Source: Agromyces soli (lineage in GTDB: Bacteria; Actinomycetota; Actinomycetes; Actinomycetales; Microbacteriaceae). From it: DNA of 64,000 bases. Positions 24,909 through 33,202 of this stretch are shown piece by piece; the stretch's first letter is position 1, and every line of letters begins with the position of its first letter. The notes below the pieces were generated by a model, which saw only the letters and a list, made by a program, of their open reading frames with translations, was not told the DNA's origin and made no database searches. Location: the NCBI RefSeq assembly GCF_022811605.1, contig NZ_CP094533.1, positions 310,001 through 374,000 of the forward strand. Direction: 5' to 3'. The translations under genes and the position numbers were made by a program.

Positions 24909-25667
24909 ATGGGATCGAGGGTGGGCCCGGGAGCGCGCGAGGCCGTGTTCGCGCAGCTGTCGGACGCCGGCCGCGCCGAACAGGTCGCGCAGCGGCTCAC
25001 CGACGGCATCGTGCTCGGGGTGCTGCACCCCGGCGAACGCCTGCCGAGCGAGCCCGAGCTCGCCCGCCGCTTCGGCGTCGCGCTCATCACCGTGCGCGAA
25101 GGGCTCGGCATCCTCCGCGACGCCGGTCTCGTCGAGACCCGCCGCGGCCGCGAGGGCGGCAGCTTCGTCGTGCACGACGACGCCGAGCACCGCGCGCTGC
25201 TCACCGCCAGGCTCCGCGCGCTCGCGCAGGTCGAGCTCAGCGACATGGCCGTCTACTTCGGCGCGATCCTCGCGGGCATCGCCGAGCGCGCCGCCGAACG
25301 CGCCGCCGAGCCAGAGGCGGTCCGGCTCGCCGAGTGGCTCGACGCCGCCGACTTCGGCACCGCGGCATCCGCCCGCACGAACCAGGGCGGCTTCTTCCTC
25401 GAACTCGCCGTGCTCAGCCAGTCGGCGCGCCTCGTGCGCGAGCAGATCCGGCTGCAGGCCGACGCCGGACCGCTGCTGCTGCTCGGCCTCGACGAGGCGG
25501 ACGAGCGCGCGAGCGCCGCCGAGACCGACCGGCGCATCGTCACCGCCGTCGCCGCGCACCGCCCGGCCGAGGCGCGCGCCGCGGTCGGCGCCCTCGTCGC
25601 GAGCCTCGCCGAACGGCTGCTCGCCGCGAAGGCCCGCGTCGAACGTGGGGGCGGGATCGATGACTGA
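24909..25667 (+). CDS. FadR-subfamily GntR transcriptional regulator
   Basis: 252 residues. A winged helix at about residues 25-95 (GVLHPGERLPSEPELARRFG, VREGLGILRDAGLVETRRG) is of the GntR family; the helical C-terminal domain matches FCD in length but shows few of the usual metal-binding His. Divergent from the glutarate operon, which it presumably represses until a CoA ester or dicarboxylate binds. The stop lies inside the next gene's start (ATGACTGA, 8-bp overlap), tying its production to a Cache-domain protein. Confidence 0.88.
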   Translation: MGSRVGPGAREAVFAQLSDAGRAEQVAQRLTDGIVLGVLHPGERLPSEPELARRFGVALITVREGLGILRDAGLVETRRGREGGSFVVHDDAEHRALLTARLRALAQVELSDMAVYFGAILAGIAERAAERAAEPEAVRLAEWLDAADFGTAASARTNQGGFFLELAVLSQSARLVREQIRLQADAGPLLLLGLDEADERASAAETDRRIVTAVAAHRPAEARAAVGALVASLAERLLAAKARVERGGGIDD

Positions 25668-26382
25668 GCACGGGCTGCCCGCCGGCGCCGAGGCGGCCGC
25701 CGCGGCCGTGTCGCGGCTGTTCACGGGCGTGTTCGAGCAGCTCGCCGCGTGGCGCGCGCCCATCGAGCGCGCGATCGCGCCCGGCGTGAAGCCGCTCGCC
25801 CTCGACCAGCTCGTCTCCGAGCTCGTCATCCCCCGGCTCGTCGAGCCGGACGCCCTCCTCGTCGGCGCCGGCTTCATCGCCGACGGCGAGATCGTGCACG
25901 GCCGCGACGTGCACTTCGCCTGGTGGCTCGGCCCGCTCGACGACAACCCCGTGCTCGGCTCCACCGACGGCCCCACCCGCCTCGACCTCTCCACCCGCGG
26001 GTACACGGAGTACCTGCGGGACTTCCGCGCCCTCGAGTGGTACCGCATCCCCGCGACGACGCGGCACGCGCACGTCACCGGGCCGTTCGTCGACCACCTC
26101 TGCACCTGCGACTACATCCTCACCCTGACGATGCCCGCGCACGCCGCCGACGGCGAGCGGATGGTCGGGGTCGTCGGCGCCGACGTCGCCGTGCGCCGGC
26201 TCGAGCGGGAGCTGCTCGCGGGGTTCCTCGCCGTCGACGCGCCCCTCGCCCTCGTCAACGCCGACGGCCGCGTCGTGCTCTCCACCGAGCCCTCGCTGCA
26301 GGTCGGGCAGCTCGCGAGCTCGTCCGCCGCGGCGCTCGACTGCGCCTCGACGCCCTTCCGCGTGCTCGTCGCCCCGGCCTGA
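25660..26382 (+). CDS. Soluble Cache-domain protein cotranslated with the GntR regulator
   Basis: 240 residues with no signal peptide and no membrane helix. Residues about 100-200 show the Cache/PDC pattern: a Tyr-rich YTEYLRDFRALEWYRIP, then GPFVDHLCTCDYILTLTMP and MVGVVGADVAVRRLE. Cache domains normally sense small ligands outside the membrane; here the whole protein should be cytoplasmic. The ATG overlaps the regulator's stop by 8 bp. It may bind the pathway's ligand and modulate the regulator, or be an enzyme-like remnant; neither is shown. Two Cys in CTC could matter. Confidence 0.8.
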   Translation: MTEHGLPAGAEAAAAAVSRLFTGVFEQLAAWRAPIERAIAPGVKPLALDQLVSELVIPRLVEPDALLVGAGFIADGEIVHGRDVHFAWWLGPLDDNPVLGSTDGPTRLDLSTRGYTEYLRDFRALEWYRIPATTRHAHVTGPFVDHLCTCDYILTLTMPAHAADGERMVGVVGADVAVRRLERELLAGFLAVDAPLALVNADGRVVLSTEPSLQVGQLASSSAAALDCASTPFRVLVAPA

Positions 26383-26448
26383 GCGCCCCCTCAGCGCGGC
26401 ACGAGCAGCGTGGACTCCGGAAGGGCCGCGTCGAGCTGGTACGCGTCG

Positions 26449-26679
26449 TTACTCGTCGGCGAGTGCGGCGGCCAGCTCGTAGTCATTGATGGCTCGGCCG
26501 AGGCTCAGCACCGGCAGACGCGACTGCGGGTCACGGGTGAACTCGAACTCAGGCTGCAGGCCGGCGAGCCCCGCCATGGTCAGCTCGGCGATCACGCGGG
26601 ACAATGACTGATTCCGAGAGGCGGCGAGCTCGCGCACGCGATGGTGCACAGCCGGAGGGAGATCGATGCTCGTACGCAT
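26449..26679 (-). CDS. Ribbon-helix-helix antitoxin-like protein (VapB type), apparently orphan
   Basis: 76 residues from ATG 26679. MRTSIDLPPAVHHRVRELA is a ribbon-helix-helix N-terminus, and the C-terminal SRLPVLSLGRAINDYELAAAL resembles the toxin-binding tail of VapB antitoxins. In VapBC pairs a PIN-domain toxin follows immediately, but here only about 66 bp separate the stop from the convergent gene and no PIN ORF exists. GAGCCT stands 6 bases before the ATG, compatible with leaderless expression; a start at 26700 is also possible. Likely a DNA-binding remnant or solitary antitoxin. Confidence 0.7.
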   Translation of the reverse strand: MRTSIDLPPAVHHRVRELAASRNQSLSRVIAELTMAGLAGLQPEFEFTRDPQSRLPVLSLGRAINDYELAAALADE

Positions 26680-26685
26680 GTCACC

Positions 26686-26691
26686 AGGCTC
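26686..26691 (-). promoter_or_regulatory. Possible -10 element GAGCCT for leaderless antitoxin gene
   Basis: Minus-strand GAGCCT keeps the conserved A at -11 and T at -7 relative to ATG 26679. Weaker than the TANNNT cases. Confidence 0.35.
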
Positions 26692-26773
26692 TCGCATCAC
26701 GAGTCATGCAGCTCTGATGCACGACCAATCGCGCCAACGTCCAGCTGTGCATCCGCAGAGACCGGCCCCGATC

Positions 26774-26795
26774 AATCATCCGCTGCTATATCTTT
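26774..26795 (+). promoter_or_regulatory. Conserved promoter motif, copy 1
   Basis: A 22-bp stretch beginning AATCATCCG and ending CTATATCTTT, matching 34381-34402 at 19 of 22 positions, with AGGAC following in both. It sits 67 bp before ATG 26862 and includes a TATATC -10-like hexamer. Likely a shared operator or promoter. Confidence 0.6.
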
Positions 26796-26861
26796 GAAGG
26801 ACGAGCGTATGCACCGCGGCAGACGGACTCTGGCGTGCGTGCACCCGAGAAGGAGAACCCC

Positions 26862-28226
26862 ATGCCCTATGCCGTGACCAACCCCGCCACCGGCGAGGTC
26901 GTCAAGAGCTACGACACGATCACCGACGAGGCGCTGCAGGCCGCGATCGCCAAGGCCACCGAGGCGCACCGCACCTGGTCGAAGAACTCCACCGTCGCCG
27001 AGCGCGCCGCCCTCATCCGCCGCGTCGCCGAGCTGCACACCGAGCGCATCGACGAGCTCGCCGACATCATCGTCCGCGAGATGGGCAAGCCCCGCGAGCA
27101 GGCCGTCGGCGAGGTCGAGTTCTCGGCCGCGATCTACGAGTACTACGCCGACCACGCCGAGTCGCTCCTCGCCGACGAGGAGATCGAGCTGCTCGCGGGC
27201 GAGGGCTCGGCGCTCATCCGCCGCTCCTCGCTCGGGCCGCTGCTCGGCATCATGCCGTGGAACTTCCCGTACTACCAGGTCGCCCGCTTCGCCGGCCCGA
27301 ACCTCATCATCGGCAACACCATCCTGCTCAAGCACGCCGAGCAGTGCCCCGAATCGGCCGCCGCCATCGAGCGCATCTTCCTCGACGCCGGCTTCCCCGA
27401 GGGCGCCTACGTCAACATCTACGCCTCGCACGAGCAGATCGAGCAGGTCATCGCCGACCCGCGCGTGCAGGGCGTCTCGCTCACCGGCTCGGAGCGCGCC
27501 GGCGCGAAGGTCGCCGAGATCGCCGGCCGCTACCTGAAGAAGGTCGTGCTCGAGCTCGGCGGCTCCGACCCCTTCATCCTGCTCTCGACCGACGACCTCG
27601 ACGCGACCGTCGAGGCGGCCGTCATGGCCCGCGTCGACAACAACGGCCAGGCCTGCAACGCCGCCAAGCGCTTCATCGTCGCCGACGAGCTCTACGAGCC
27701 CTTCCTCGAGAAGTTCACCGCCGCGATGAACGCCGTCGAGGAGGGCGACCCCGCCAAGGACGGCACCGCGCTCGGTCCGCTGTCCTCGGCCAAAGCCGCC
27801 GACACTCTGCAGGAGCAGGTCGACCGCGCCGTCGCCCAGGGCGCCACCCTGCACTCGGGCGGCACCCGCAGCGACAACTACTACTCGGCCACGATCCTCA
27901 CCGACGTGAAGCCCGGCTCGGACGCCTTCCACGAGGAGTTCTTCGGCCCGGTCGCGCAGGTGTTCAAGGTCGCCGACGAGGACGCCGCCGTCGAGCTCGC
28001 GAACGACACCCCGTTCGGCCTCGGCTCCTACGTCTTCACCACCGACCGCGAGCAGGCCCTCCGCGTCGCCGACAAGATCGAGGCCGGCATGGTCTTCGTG
28101 AACGTCGTCGGCGCCGACGGCGCCGAGCTGCCCTTCGGCGGCATCAAGCGCTCGGGCTCGGGCCGCGAGCTCGGTCGCTTCGGCGCCGACGAGTTCGTCA
28201 ACAAGAAGATGATCCGCATCGGCTGA
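26862..28226 (+). CDS. NAD(P)-dependent succinate-semialdehyde dehydrogenase, second Sad/YneI-type copy
   Basis: 454 residues. Asn in IMPWNFPYY, Glu231 in LELGGSDP and Cys265 in NGQACNAAK form a complete ALDH active site. It is a paralogue of the enzyme at 3294 with the same compact length, but the Cys-loop residues differ (QACNAAK against QVCNSNK). It should oxidise succinate semialdehyde or a close analogue. AGAAGGAGA precedes the ATG. It is transcribed alone and ends at a 19-bp terminator. Its promoter shares a motif with the permease at 34501, suggesting joint control. Confidence 0.92.
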   Translation: MPYAVTNPATGEVVKSYDTITDEALQAAIAKATEAHRTWSKNSTVAERAALIRRVAELHTERIDELADIIVREMGKPREQAVGEVEFSAAIYEYYADHAESLLADEEIELLAGEGSALIRRSSLGPLLGIMPWNFPYYQVARFAGPNLIIGNTILLKHAEQCPESAAAIERIFLDAGFPEGAYVNIYASHEQIEQVIADPRVQGVSLTGSERAGAKVAEIAGRYLKKVVLELGGSDPFILLSTDDLDATVEAAVMARVDNNGQACNAAKRFIVADELYEPFLEKFTAAMNAVEEGDPAKDGTALGPLSSAKAADTLQEQVDRAVAQGATLHSGGTRSDNYYSATILTDVKPGSDAFHEEFFGPVAQVFKVADEDAAVELANDTPFGLGSYVFTTDREQALRVADKIEAGMVFVNVVGADGAELPFGGIKRSGSGRELGRFGADEFVNKKMIRIG

Positions 28227-28239
28227 TCCGGCCGGTCAC

Positions 28240-28281
28240 GACGGCGGATGCCGCAGGCGCAGGCCTGCGGCATCCGCCGTC
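28240..28281. terminator. Strong bidirectional terminator
   Basis: Perfect 19-bp stem (28240-28258 with 28263-28281) and a GCAG tetraloop between the convergent dehydrogenase and DUF1801 genes. The arms include GGATGCC/GGCATCC. Confidence 0.85.
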
Positions 28282-28300
28282 TCCGCGTCCCGGCCCCGGC

Positions 28301-28660
28301 TCAGCGCCGGTCGAGGCGCGCGTCGATCTCGGCGATGCGGGCGCTCAGGATGCGACGCAGCAGCTCGTCGGGCAGCTGGTGCTCCGCGCTGAACTGCACG
28401 GTGCCCTTCGACCAGGCGAAGCCCGCGAGCTCGTCCGCGAAGCCCTCGAGCACGGTGCCGCTGAACGGGTAGAAGCCGAGGTGGTGCTTCGCCTGCATCG
28501 CCGAGACGAGGCCCTTGCCCCGGTGCAGCAGGGCGGGCATGCCGTAGCTCTCGCCCTCGCTCGCGTCCGGTGCGATCTCGTGCGCGATGCGGATGACCCG
28601 CTCGAGCGCGGCCCGCTCGGGCCCGCTGCGCTCGTCGAGGTAGTCGGTGACGGTTCCCAT
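28301..28660 (-). CDS. DUF1801 (YdhG-like, frataxin-fold) protein
   Basis: 119 residues. SYGMPALLHRGKGLVSAMQAK, here centred on residue 45, HLGFYPFSG and KGTVQFS match DUF1801, a small cytoplasmic family with a frataxin-like fold; some members are described as iron chaperones or peptide-binding proteins, but no role is established here. The ATG is preceded by CAGGAT with 6 bases between, compatible with a leaderless transcript. Monocistronic, between two catabolic units. Confidence 0.85.
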   Translation of the reverse strand: MGTVTDYLDERSGPERAALERVIRIAHEIAPDASEGESYGMPALLHRGKGLVSAMQAKHHLGFYPFSGTVLEGFADELAGFAWSKGTVQFSAEHQLPDELLRRILSARIAEIDARLDRR

Positions 28661-28666
28661 GGCGGC

Positions 28667-28672
28667 ATCCTG
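28667..28672 (-). promoter_or_regulatory. Possible -10 element CAGGAT for leaderless DUF1801 gene
   Basis: Minus-strand CAGGAT with A at -11 and T at -7 of ATG 28660. Confidence 0.45.
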
Positions 28673-28691
28673 CCAGCCCGGACCGGCGCTG

Positions 28692-29306
28692 TCAGCCCCG
28701 CCGCAGCAGCTCGGCGAGACGCGCGAGCTGCGACTCGTCCTCGAGTGCCGAGCCGACGGCCACCGAGCGCACCCCGGCGGCGAGGAAGTCGCCGGCGTTC
28801 CCGGCGTCGAGCCCGCCCGTCGCGACGAAGCGCACCTCGGGGAACGGGCCGCGCATCGCCCGGAACCAGCCCGGCCCGAGCGAGGCGGCGGGGAACGCCT
28901 TGAGCCAGCTGAGCCCGAGCGCCGCCGCCCGCTGCACCTCGGTGGCCGTCGCGACGCCCGGCAGGGGCGGCAGCCCGGCCGCCGCGGAGGCGCGCACCAC
29001 GGCTTCGTCGAAGCCGGGGCTCACGGTGAACGCGGCGCCCGCGCGGGCGGCGAGCTCCACCTGCTCGGCGCTCACCACCGTGCCGGCGCCGACGACGCGA
29101 GCGGTGCCGCGCGCGGCCTCGGCGACGAGGCGCAGCGCCTCGACGTCCTCGGCGGACTGGATCGGCAGTTCGACCGCGTCGATGCCGAGCTCCCAGGCGC
29201 GCTCCGCGAGTTCCAGGCTGCGCCGCGGGCCGAGCCCGCGGAAGATCGCCATCACGGGCGCGCCCCCGAGCAGCTCGGCGATCTCGGCGTTGTCGATCCG
29301 GGTCAT
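28692..29306 (-). CDS. KDPG/KHG-type 2-keto-3-deoxy aldolase
   Basis: 204 residues, TIM-barrel aldolase. Schiff-base Lys136 in GLSWLKAFPA and Glu46 in AVELPIQS match the Eda/DgoA family; Arg23 in IFRGL corresponds to the phosphate or substrate side. The usual VTLRT Arg after Glu46 is replaced by Ile-Gln, as in branches acting on other 2-keto-3-deoxy acids. It cleaves a 6-phospho-2-keto-3-deoxy acid to pyruvate and an aldehyde phosphate. Overlaps the kinase gene by 4 bp, so kinase and aldolase work in sequence. Confidence 0.9.
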   Translation of the reverse strand: MTRIDNAEIAELLGGAPVMAIFRGLGPRRSLELAERAWELGIDAVELPIQSAEDVEALRLVAEAARGTARVVGAGTVVSAEQVELAARAGAAFTVSPGFDEAVVRASAAAGLPPLPGVATATEVQRAAALGLSWLKAFPAASLGPGWFRAMRGPFPEVRFVATGGLDAGNAGDFLAAGVRSVAVGSALEDESQLARLAELLRRG

Positions 29307-30208
29307 TCTTCGTTCCTCTCCTCACGGGGCACGTCGCTCGTGCCCGCGATGGTCAGCACGGCGCGCGCATGACCGGCGGAGAGCCGCGCCTCGGCATCCG
29401 CGTCGTCGAGCCAGGCGGCGATCCACCCCGCGGCGAACGCGTCGCCCGCGCCCACCACCTCGACGGCCGTCGTCGGCGTCGCCGGCACGTGGGCGGCGGG
29501 CGCGCCGTCGGAGAACTCCGTCGCGCCGACCGCGCCGTCCTTCACGATCAGCTGCGCGGGCTCCGGCAGCAGTTCGCGGACCGACTCGGCGGTGCCCGTG
29601 GCCCAGAGCGCCTCGGCCTCGTCGCGGCCGACGAAGACGAAGCGGGCGCGGCGGGCGAGCTCGAGCAGTCGCTCGGCGGCGGCGGCCCGCGACGGCCACA
29701 GCGCCGGCCGGTGGTTCACATCGAAGCTCACGGGCACGCCGGCCGCGGCGGCGGCGTCGAACAGCGCGTCGACGAGCTCGTCGCAGCGCACCGAGAGCGC
29801 GGGGGTGATGCCGCTCAGGTGGAGAAGCCGCGCGCCGGCCACGGGCAGGCCGCCCACGGCGTCCGCGCCGAGCCTGGATGCCGCGGAGCCGGCCCGGTAG
29901 TAGTGCACCCCGTCGCCGGGGTCCTTGAAGTAGACGCCGGTGGGCGCCGCGGCGTCGCACCGCGCCCAGGCCGTGTCCACTCCGAGCGCGTCGAGCTGGG
30001 CGAGCAGCCGGCGGCCGAGCGGGTCGTCGCCGACCGCGCCCGCCCAGGCCGCCCGGCGTCCGAGCGCGGCGAGATGCGCGGCGACGTTCGACTCCGCGCC
30101 GCCCGGCTCGACGCGGAAGTCGACGGCGGACTCGAGCGGCTCGGCGCGGGCGGGCACGACGAGCGCCATCGTCTCGCCGACGGTCAGGACTTCAGGGATG
30201 GGCGGCAC
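29303..30208 (-). CDS. PfkB-family carbohydrate kinase, probably 2-keto-3-deoxygluconate kinase
   Basis: 301 residues from GTG 30208. PGGAESNVAAHLAALG (signature 1) and VEVVGAGDAFAAGW (signature 2, with the catalytic Asp) are intact. With the coupled aldolase it would phosphorylate a 2-keto-3-deoxy sugar acid for cleavage. The upstream in-frame extension to 30265 runs through the promoter and is rejected: CAGCAT lies 6 bases before GTG 30208, marking a leaderless start. Expression is probably controlled by the long inverted repeat at 30224-30266. Confidence 0.88.
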   Translation of the reverse strand: MPPIPEVLTVGETMALVVPARAEPLESAVDFRVEPGGAESNVAAHLAALGRRAAWAGAVGDDPLGRRLLAQLDALGVDTAWARCDAAAPTGVYFKDPGDGVHYYRAGSAASRLGADAVGGLPVAGARLLHLSGITPALSVRCDELVDALFDAAAAAGVPVSFDVNHRPALWPSRAAAAERLLELARRARFVFVGRDEAEALWATGTAESVRELLPEPAQLIVKDGAVGATEFSDGAPAAHVPATPTTAVEVVGAGDAFAAGWIAAWLDDADAEARLSAGHARAVLTIAGTSDVPREERNEE

Positions 30209-30214
30209 GGCCCT

Positions 30215-30220
30215 ATGCTG
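30215..30220 (-). promoter_or_regulatory. -10 element CAGCAT for leaderless kinase gene
   Basis: Minus-strand CAGCAT, 6 bases before GTG 30208. Confidence 0.5.
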
Positions 30221-30223
30221 ACT

Positions 30224-30266
30224 CGTGTGCAGATGACGCGCAAGCCGGTTGCAGTATCTGCACACG
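30224..30266. promoter_or_regulatory. Long inverted repeat in divergent promoter, probable operator
   Basis: Perfect 11-bp arms CGTGTGCAGAT (30224-30234) and ATCTGCACACG (30256-30266) separated by 21 bp, i.e. 32 bp centre to centre, about three helical turns. The left arm falls between the -10 and -35 of the kinase promoter. The right arm contains the smaller palindrome GCAG-TAT-CTGC. The IclR regulator encoded at 33202 is a candidate ligand. Confidence 0.7.
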
Positions 30267-30303
30267 TTCCGAACGACCGATCACGCCGCCGGCGAGGAGA
30301 CGC

Positions 30304-31578
30304 ATGACGCTCGCGCTCGACCGACTGCACGACGAGCCGCTGACGCCCGCCGACACGGGCCTGCCGGCTCGCGCGGCCGGGCTCACCGCCCGCGCCTTCC
30401 TGGCCACGGCGCCGACGCTCGACGAGTTCTGGACGCCCCTCACGGTGCTCGACCGGGCGGCCCTCGACCACAACGCGACGACCGTGCAGCGCTGGGCGAG
30501 CGGGGCCGGCCTCGAGCTCATGCCGCACGGCAAGACCACGATGGCCCCGCAGCTCTGGGCGCTGCAGCTCGACCGCGGCGCGAGCGGGCTCACCCTCGCG
30601 ACCCCCGGCCAGCTGCGCACCGCGCGCGCCTTCGGCGCCGACCGGCTCATGCTCGCGAACGCGCTCGTCGCCCCGGCGGCGCTCGCCTGGCTCGCGGGCG
30701 AACTCGCCGACTCCGGCTTCCGCTTCCACTGCTGGGTCGACTCGATCGAGACCGTCGAGGCGATGGAACGCGGCCTGGCCCCGCTGCCCTCGCTCCCCCG
30801 TCCGATCGAGGTGCTCGTCGAGCTCGGCGGCGCCGGCGGCCGCACGGGCGCCCGCTCGCTCGCCGACGCCCTCGCGCTCGCCCGCCGCGTCGTCGCCTCG
30901 CCCGTGCTGCGCCTGGCCGGGGTCGCCGGCTACGAGGGCGCACTGGCCCACGACCGCAGCACCGCCGGCCTCGCCGCCGTGCGCGGCTACCTCGAGGCGA
31001 TGCTCGAACTGCGCGGCGGCCTCGCCGAGCTCGTCGACGAGGCGGCTCCGCTCATCGTCACGGCCGGCGGCAGCGCCTACCCCGACCTCGTCGCCGAGGT
31101 CTTCGCCCCCGCGATCGCCGCGACGACGGCGTCGGGCCGGCCGGGGCGCTGGATCCTCCGCTCGGGCGCCTCGCTCGTGCACGACGAGGGCTTCTACCAC
31201 GGCATCTCGCCGCTCGACGCGGAGCTCGTGCCCGCGATGCGCGGCTACGCGCGCGTCGTCTCCCGCCCGGAGCCGGGGCTCGCCCTGCTCGACGGCGGGC
31301 GGCGCGACTTCCCCTTCGACGAGGGGCTGCCCCGGCCGCTCTCGGTCTCCGCCGAGCTCGGCGACGCGGTCGCCCGCCCGATCCCCGGCACCGAGGTCAC
31401 CGCGGTGAACGACCAGCACGCCTTCCTCCGCGGCGAGGCGCTGCCCCTCGGCGTCGGCGAGGTCGTCGCGCTCGGGCTCTCCCACCCGTGCACGGCGTTC
31501 GACAAGCGCCGGTGGCTGCCCGTCGTCGAACATGCGGGCAGCACGCGGGTGGTCGACCTCGTCCGGACCTTCTTCTGA
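30304..31578 (+). CDS. PLP-dependent D-amino-acid enzyme (D-serine dehydratase/D-threonine aldolase type)
   Basis: 424 residues with an alanine-racemase N-terminal barrel and a C-terminal DSD-type metal domain. Lys77 in ELMPHGKTTMAP forms the PLP aldimine; LSHPCTAFD near residue 397 supplies the His and Cys zinc ligands of DSD1-like enzymes. It probably deaminates or cleaves a D-3-hydroxyamino acid. A GAGGAG site precedes the ATG. It is the first gene of an operon with a D-aminoacylase, IclR regulator and RidA; RidA would clear the enamine/imine made by such a dehydratase. Confidence 0.87.
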   Translation: MTLALDRLHDEPLTPADTGLPARAAGLTARAFLATAPTLDEFWTPLTVLDRAALDHNATTVQRWASGAGLELMPHGKTTMAPQLWALQLDRGASGLTLATPGQLRTARAFGADRLMLANALVAPAALAWLAGELADSGFRFHCWVDSIETVEAMERGLAPLPSLPRPIEVLVELGGAGGRTGARSLADALALARRVVASPVLRLAGVAGYEGALAHDRSTAGLAAVRGYLEAMLELRGGLAELVDEAAPLIVTAGGSAYPDLVAEVFAPAIAATTASGRPGRWILRSGASLVHDEGFYHGISPLDAELVPAMRGYARVVSRPEPGLALLDGGRRDFPFDEGLPRPLSVSAELGDAVARPIPGTEVTAVNDQHAFLRGEALPLGVGEVVALGLSHPCTAFDKRRWLPVVEHAGSTRVVDLVRTFF

Positions 31579-31591
31579 GCGGACGACGAGC

Positions 31592-33202
31592 ATGAGCGAT
31601 CCCCGAACCGTCGTCCGCGAGGTCCGACTCGACCCCGCCGCCGAGCCAGTCGACCTCGTCCTCGACGGCGAGCGCATCGCCGCGGTCCAGCCCAGCAGCG
31701 ACCGCGGCCCGTCCCCCGTGCGATCCGCCGAGCGGTCCATCGCGGGCGAGGGGCGGCTCGTGCTGCCCGGCTTCGTCGACGCGCACTCGCACGCCGACGC
31801 CCGCGTCTTCGACCCCGAGGTGCAGCTCGCGCTGCTGCGGCAGGGTGTCACGAGCGTCATCGGCGGGCAGGACGGCGTCGGCTTCGCGCCGGGCGACGGG
31901 CGGTACGCCGACGAGTACTTCGCCGCCGTCAACGGCCGGCACCCGAGCTCAGCCGGCGGCGGGGTCGGCGAGCTGCTCGCAGGCTACGACGGCAGCACCC
32001 CGCTCAACGTCGGCGTGCTCGTGCCCGCCGGCACCGTTCGCCACGAGGTGCTGGGCCGCTCCGCGTCTCCGGCGACGACCGAGGAGCTCGCCGCGATGCG
32101 CGCCCTCGTCGCCGCCGGGCTCGACGAGGGCGCCCTCGGCCTGTCGAGCGGCCTCGACTACGTGCCCGGCATCTTCGCCGACGTCGACGAGCTCGCCGGG
32201 CTCGCCGCGGCCCTCGGCGAGCGCGGCGGCGTCTACGTCTCGCACCTCCGCGGCGGCTACGAGGCGAACTCCGCGGCCGGCATCGCGGAGCTCGCCCGGA
32301 TCGGCCGCCGGGCCGGCGCCCCCGTGCACGTCTCCCACTTCCACGCCGAGCCGGCGATCGTGCACGGGCTCATGGCCGAGCTCGTCGAGGCCGGCCTCGA
32401 CGCGGGCTTCGACGCCTACCCGTACGGGCGGGGCTGCTCCCTGCTCGCCATGCCGCTGCTGCCCCCGGAACTCGGGGTGCGCCCCACCGAGGAGCTCGTG
32501 GGGCTGCTCGCCGACGAGCTGGTGCGCGCGGAGCTCGTGCGCGACTGGTTCCCCGGCATCGCCGACTACCCGAGCCTCGGTCCGGCGTGGCCGGAGATGC
32601 TCGTGTTCGGCCACCTCGCGGCGCCCGAGCTCGACTGGGCGCACGGGTTGACGCTCGCCGAGGCGGCCGCCCGCGTCGGCCGGAGCCCGGCCGAGTTCGC
32701 CCTCGACGCCCTCGTCGCCAGCCGCCTCGAGGTCAACGTCGTGATGGCCGTGCAGCGGGAGCGGACCGCGGCGGAGCTCGCCGCCATCCTCGCCCACCCC
32801 CGGGCCATGGGCGGCTCCGACGGGATCTTCGTCGGCCGGCATCCGCATCCGCGGGCGCGCGGCAGCTTCGCCCGCTACCCGCGCGAGCTCGTGCTCGAAC
32901 ACGGCGTGCTCGACTGGGCCGGCCTCGCCGCCTTCGCCTCGACGCGGGCAGTGGAGCGCTTCGGCCTCGGCCGGCGCGGCCGCATCGAGGCCGGCGCGAT
33001 CGCCGATCTCGTGCTGCTCGACCCCGCTTCCGTTCGCGACACCGCCACGTACGCCGCACCGCTCGGGCTCGCCGAGGGGATCGACGACGTGCTCGTGGCG
33101 GGCATCCCCGTGCTCGCCGGAGGCCGGCTCACCGGCGCGACGCCCGGCCGGGGGCTGCGCCGCGCCGGCTCGCCCGCCGCCGCGAACGAGGGGAGGCGCT
33201 GA
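31592..33202 (+). CDS. N-acyl-D-amino-acid deacylase (D-aminoacylase) family amidohydrolase
   Basis: 536 residues. LPGFVDAHSHADARVF supplies the first metal His pair; GLSSGLDYVPG, YVSHLRGG, VHVSHFHAE, GFDAYPYGRG and MGGSDGIFVG are the successive D-aminoacylase motifs, ending with GRIEAGAIADLVLLDP. It hydrolyses N-acylated D-amino acids to free D-amino acids, the expected substrate of the enzyme encoded upstream. Starts 13 bp after that gene. Its TGA shares one base with the ATG of the IclR gene. Confidence 0.9.
   Translation: MSDPRTVVREVRLDPAAEPVDLVLDGERIAAVQPSSDRGPSPVRSAERSIAGEGRLVLPGFVDAHSHADARVFDPEVQLALLRQGVTSVIGGQDGVGFAPGDGRYADEYFAAVNGRHPSSAGGGVGELLAGYDGSTPLNVGVLVPAGTVRHEVLGRSASPATTEELAAMRALVAAGLDEGALGLSSGLDYVPGIFADVDELAGLAAALGERGGVYVSHLRGGYEANSAAGIAELARIGRRAGAPVHVSHFHAEPAIVHGLMAELVEAGLDAGFDAYPYGRGCSLLAMPLLPPELGVRPTEELVGLLADELVRAELVRDWFPGIADYPSLGPAWPEMLVFGHLAAPELDWAHGLTLAEAAARVGRSPAEFALDALVASRLEVNVVMAVQRERTAAELAAILAHPRAMGGSDGIFVGRHPHPRARGSFARYPRELVLEHGVLDWAGLAAFASTRAVERFGLGRRGRIEAGAIADLVLLDPASVRDTATYAAPLGLAEGIDDVLVAGIPVLAGGRLTGATPGRGLRRAGSPAAANEGRR

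Noticed and set aside
30209..30265. Longer start for the PfkB kinase
   Set aside because: The extension runs through the inverted repeat and promoter; GTG 30208 has the -10 spacing.
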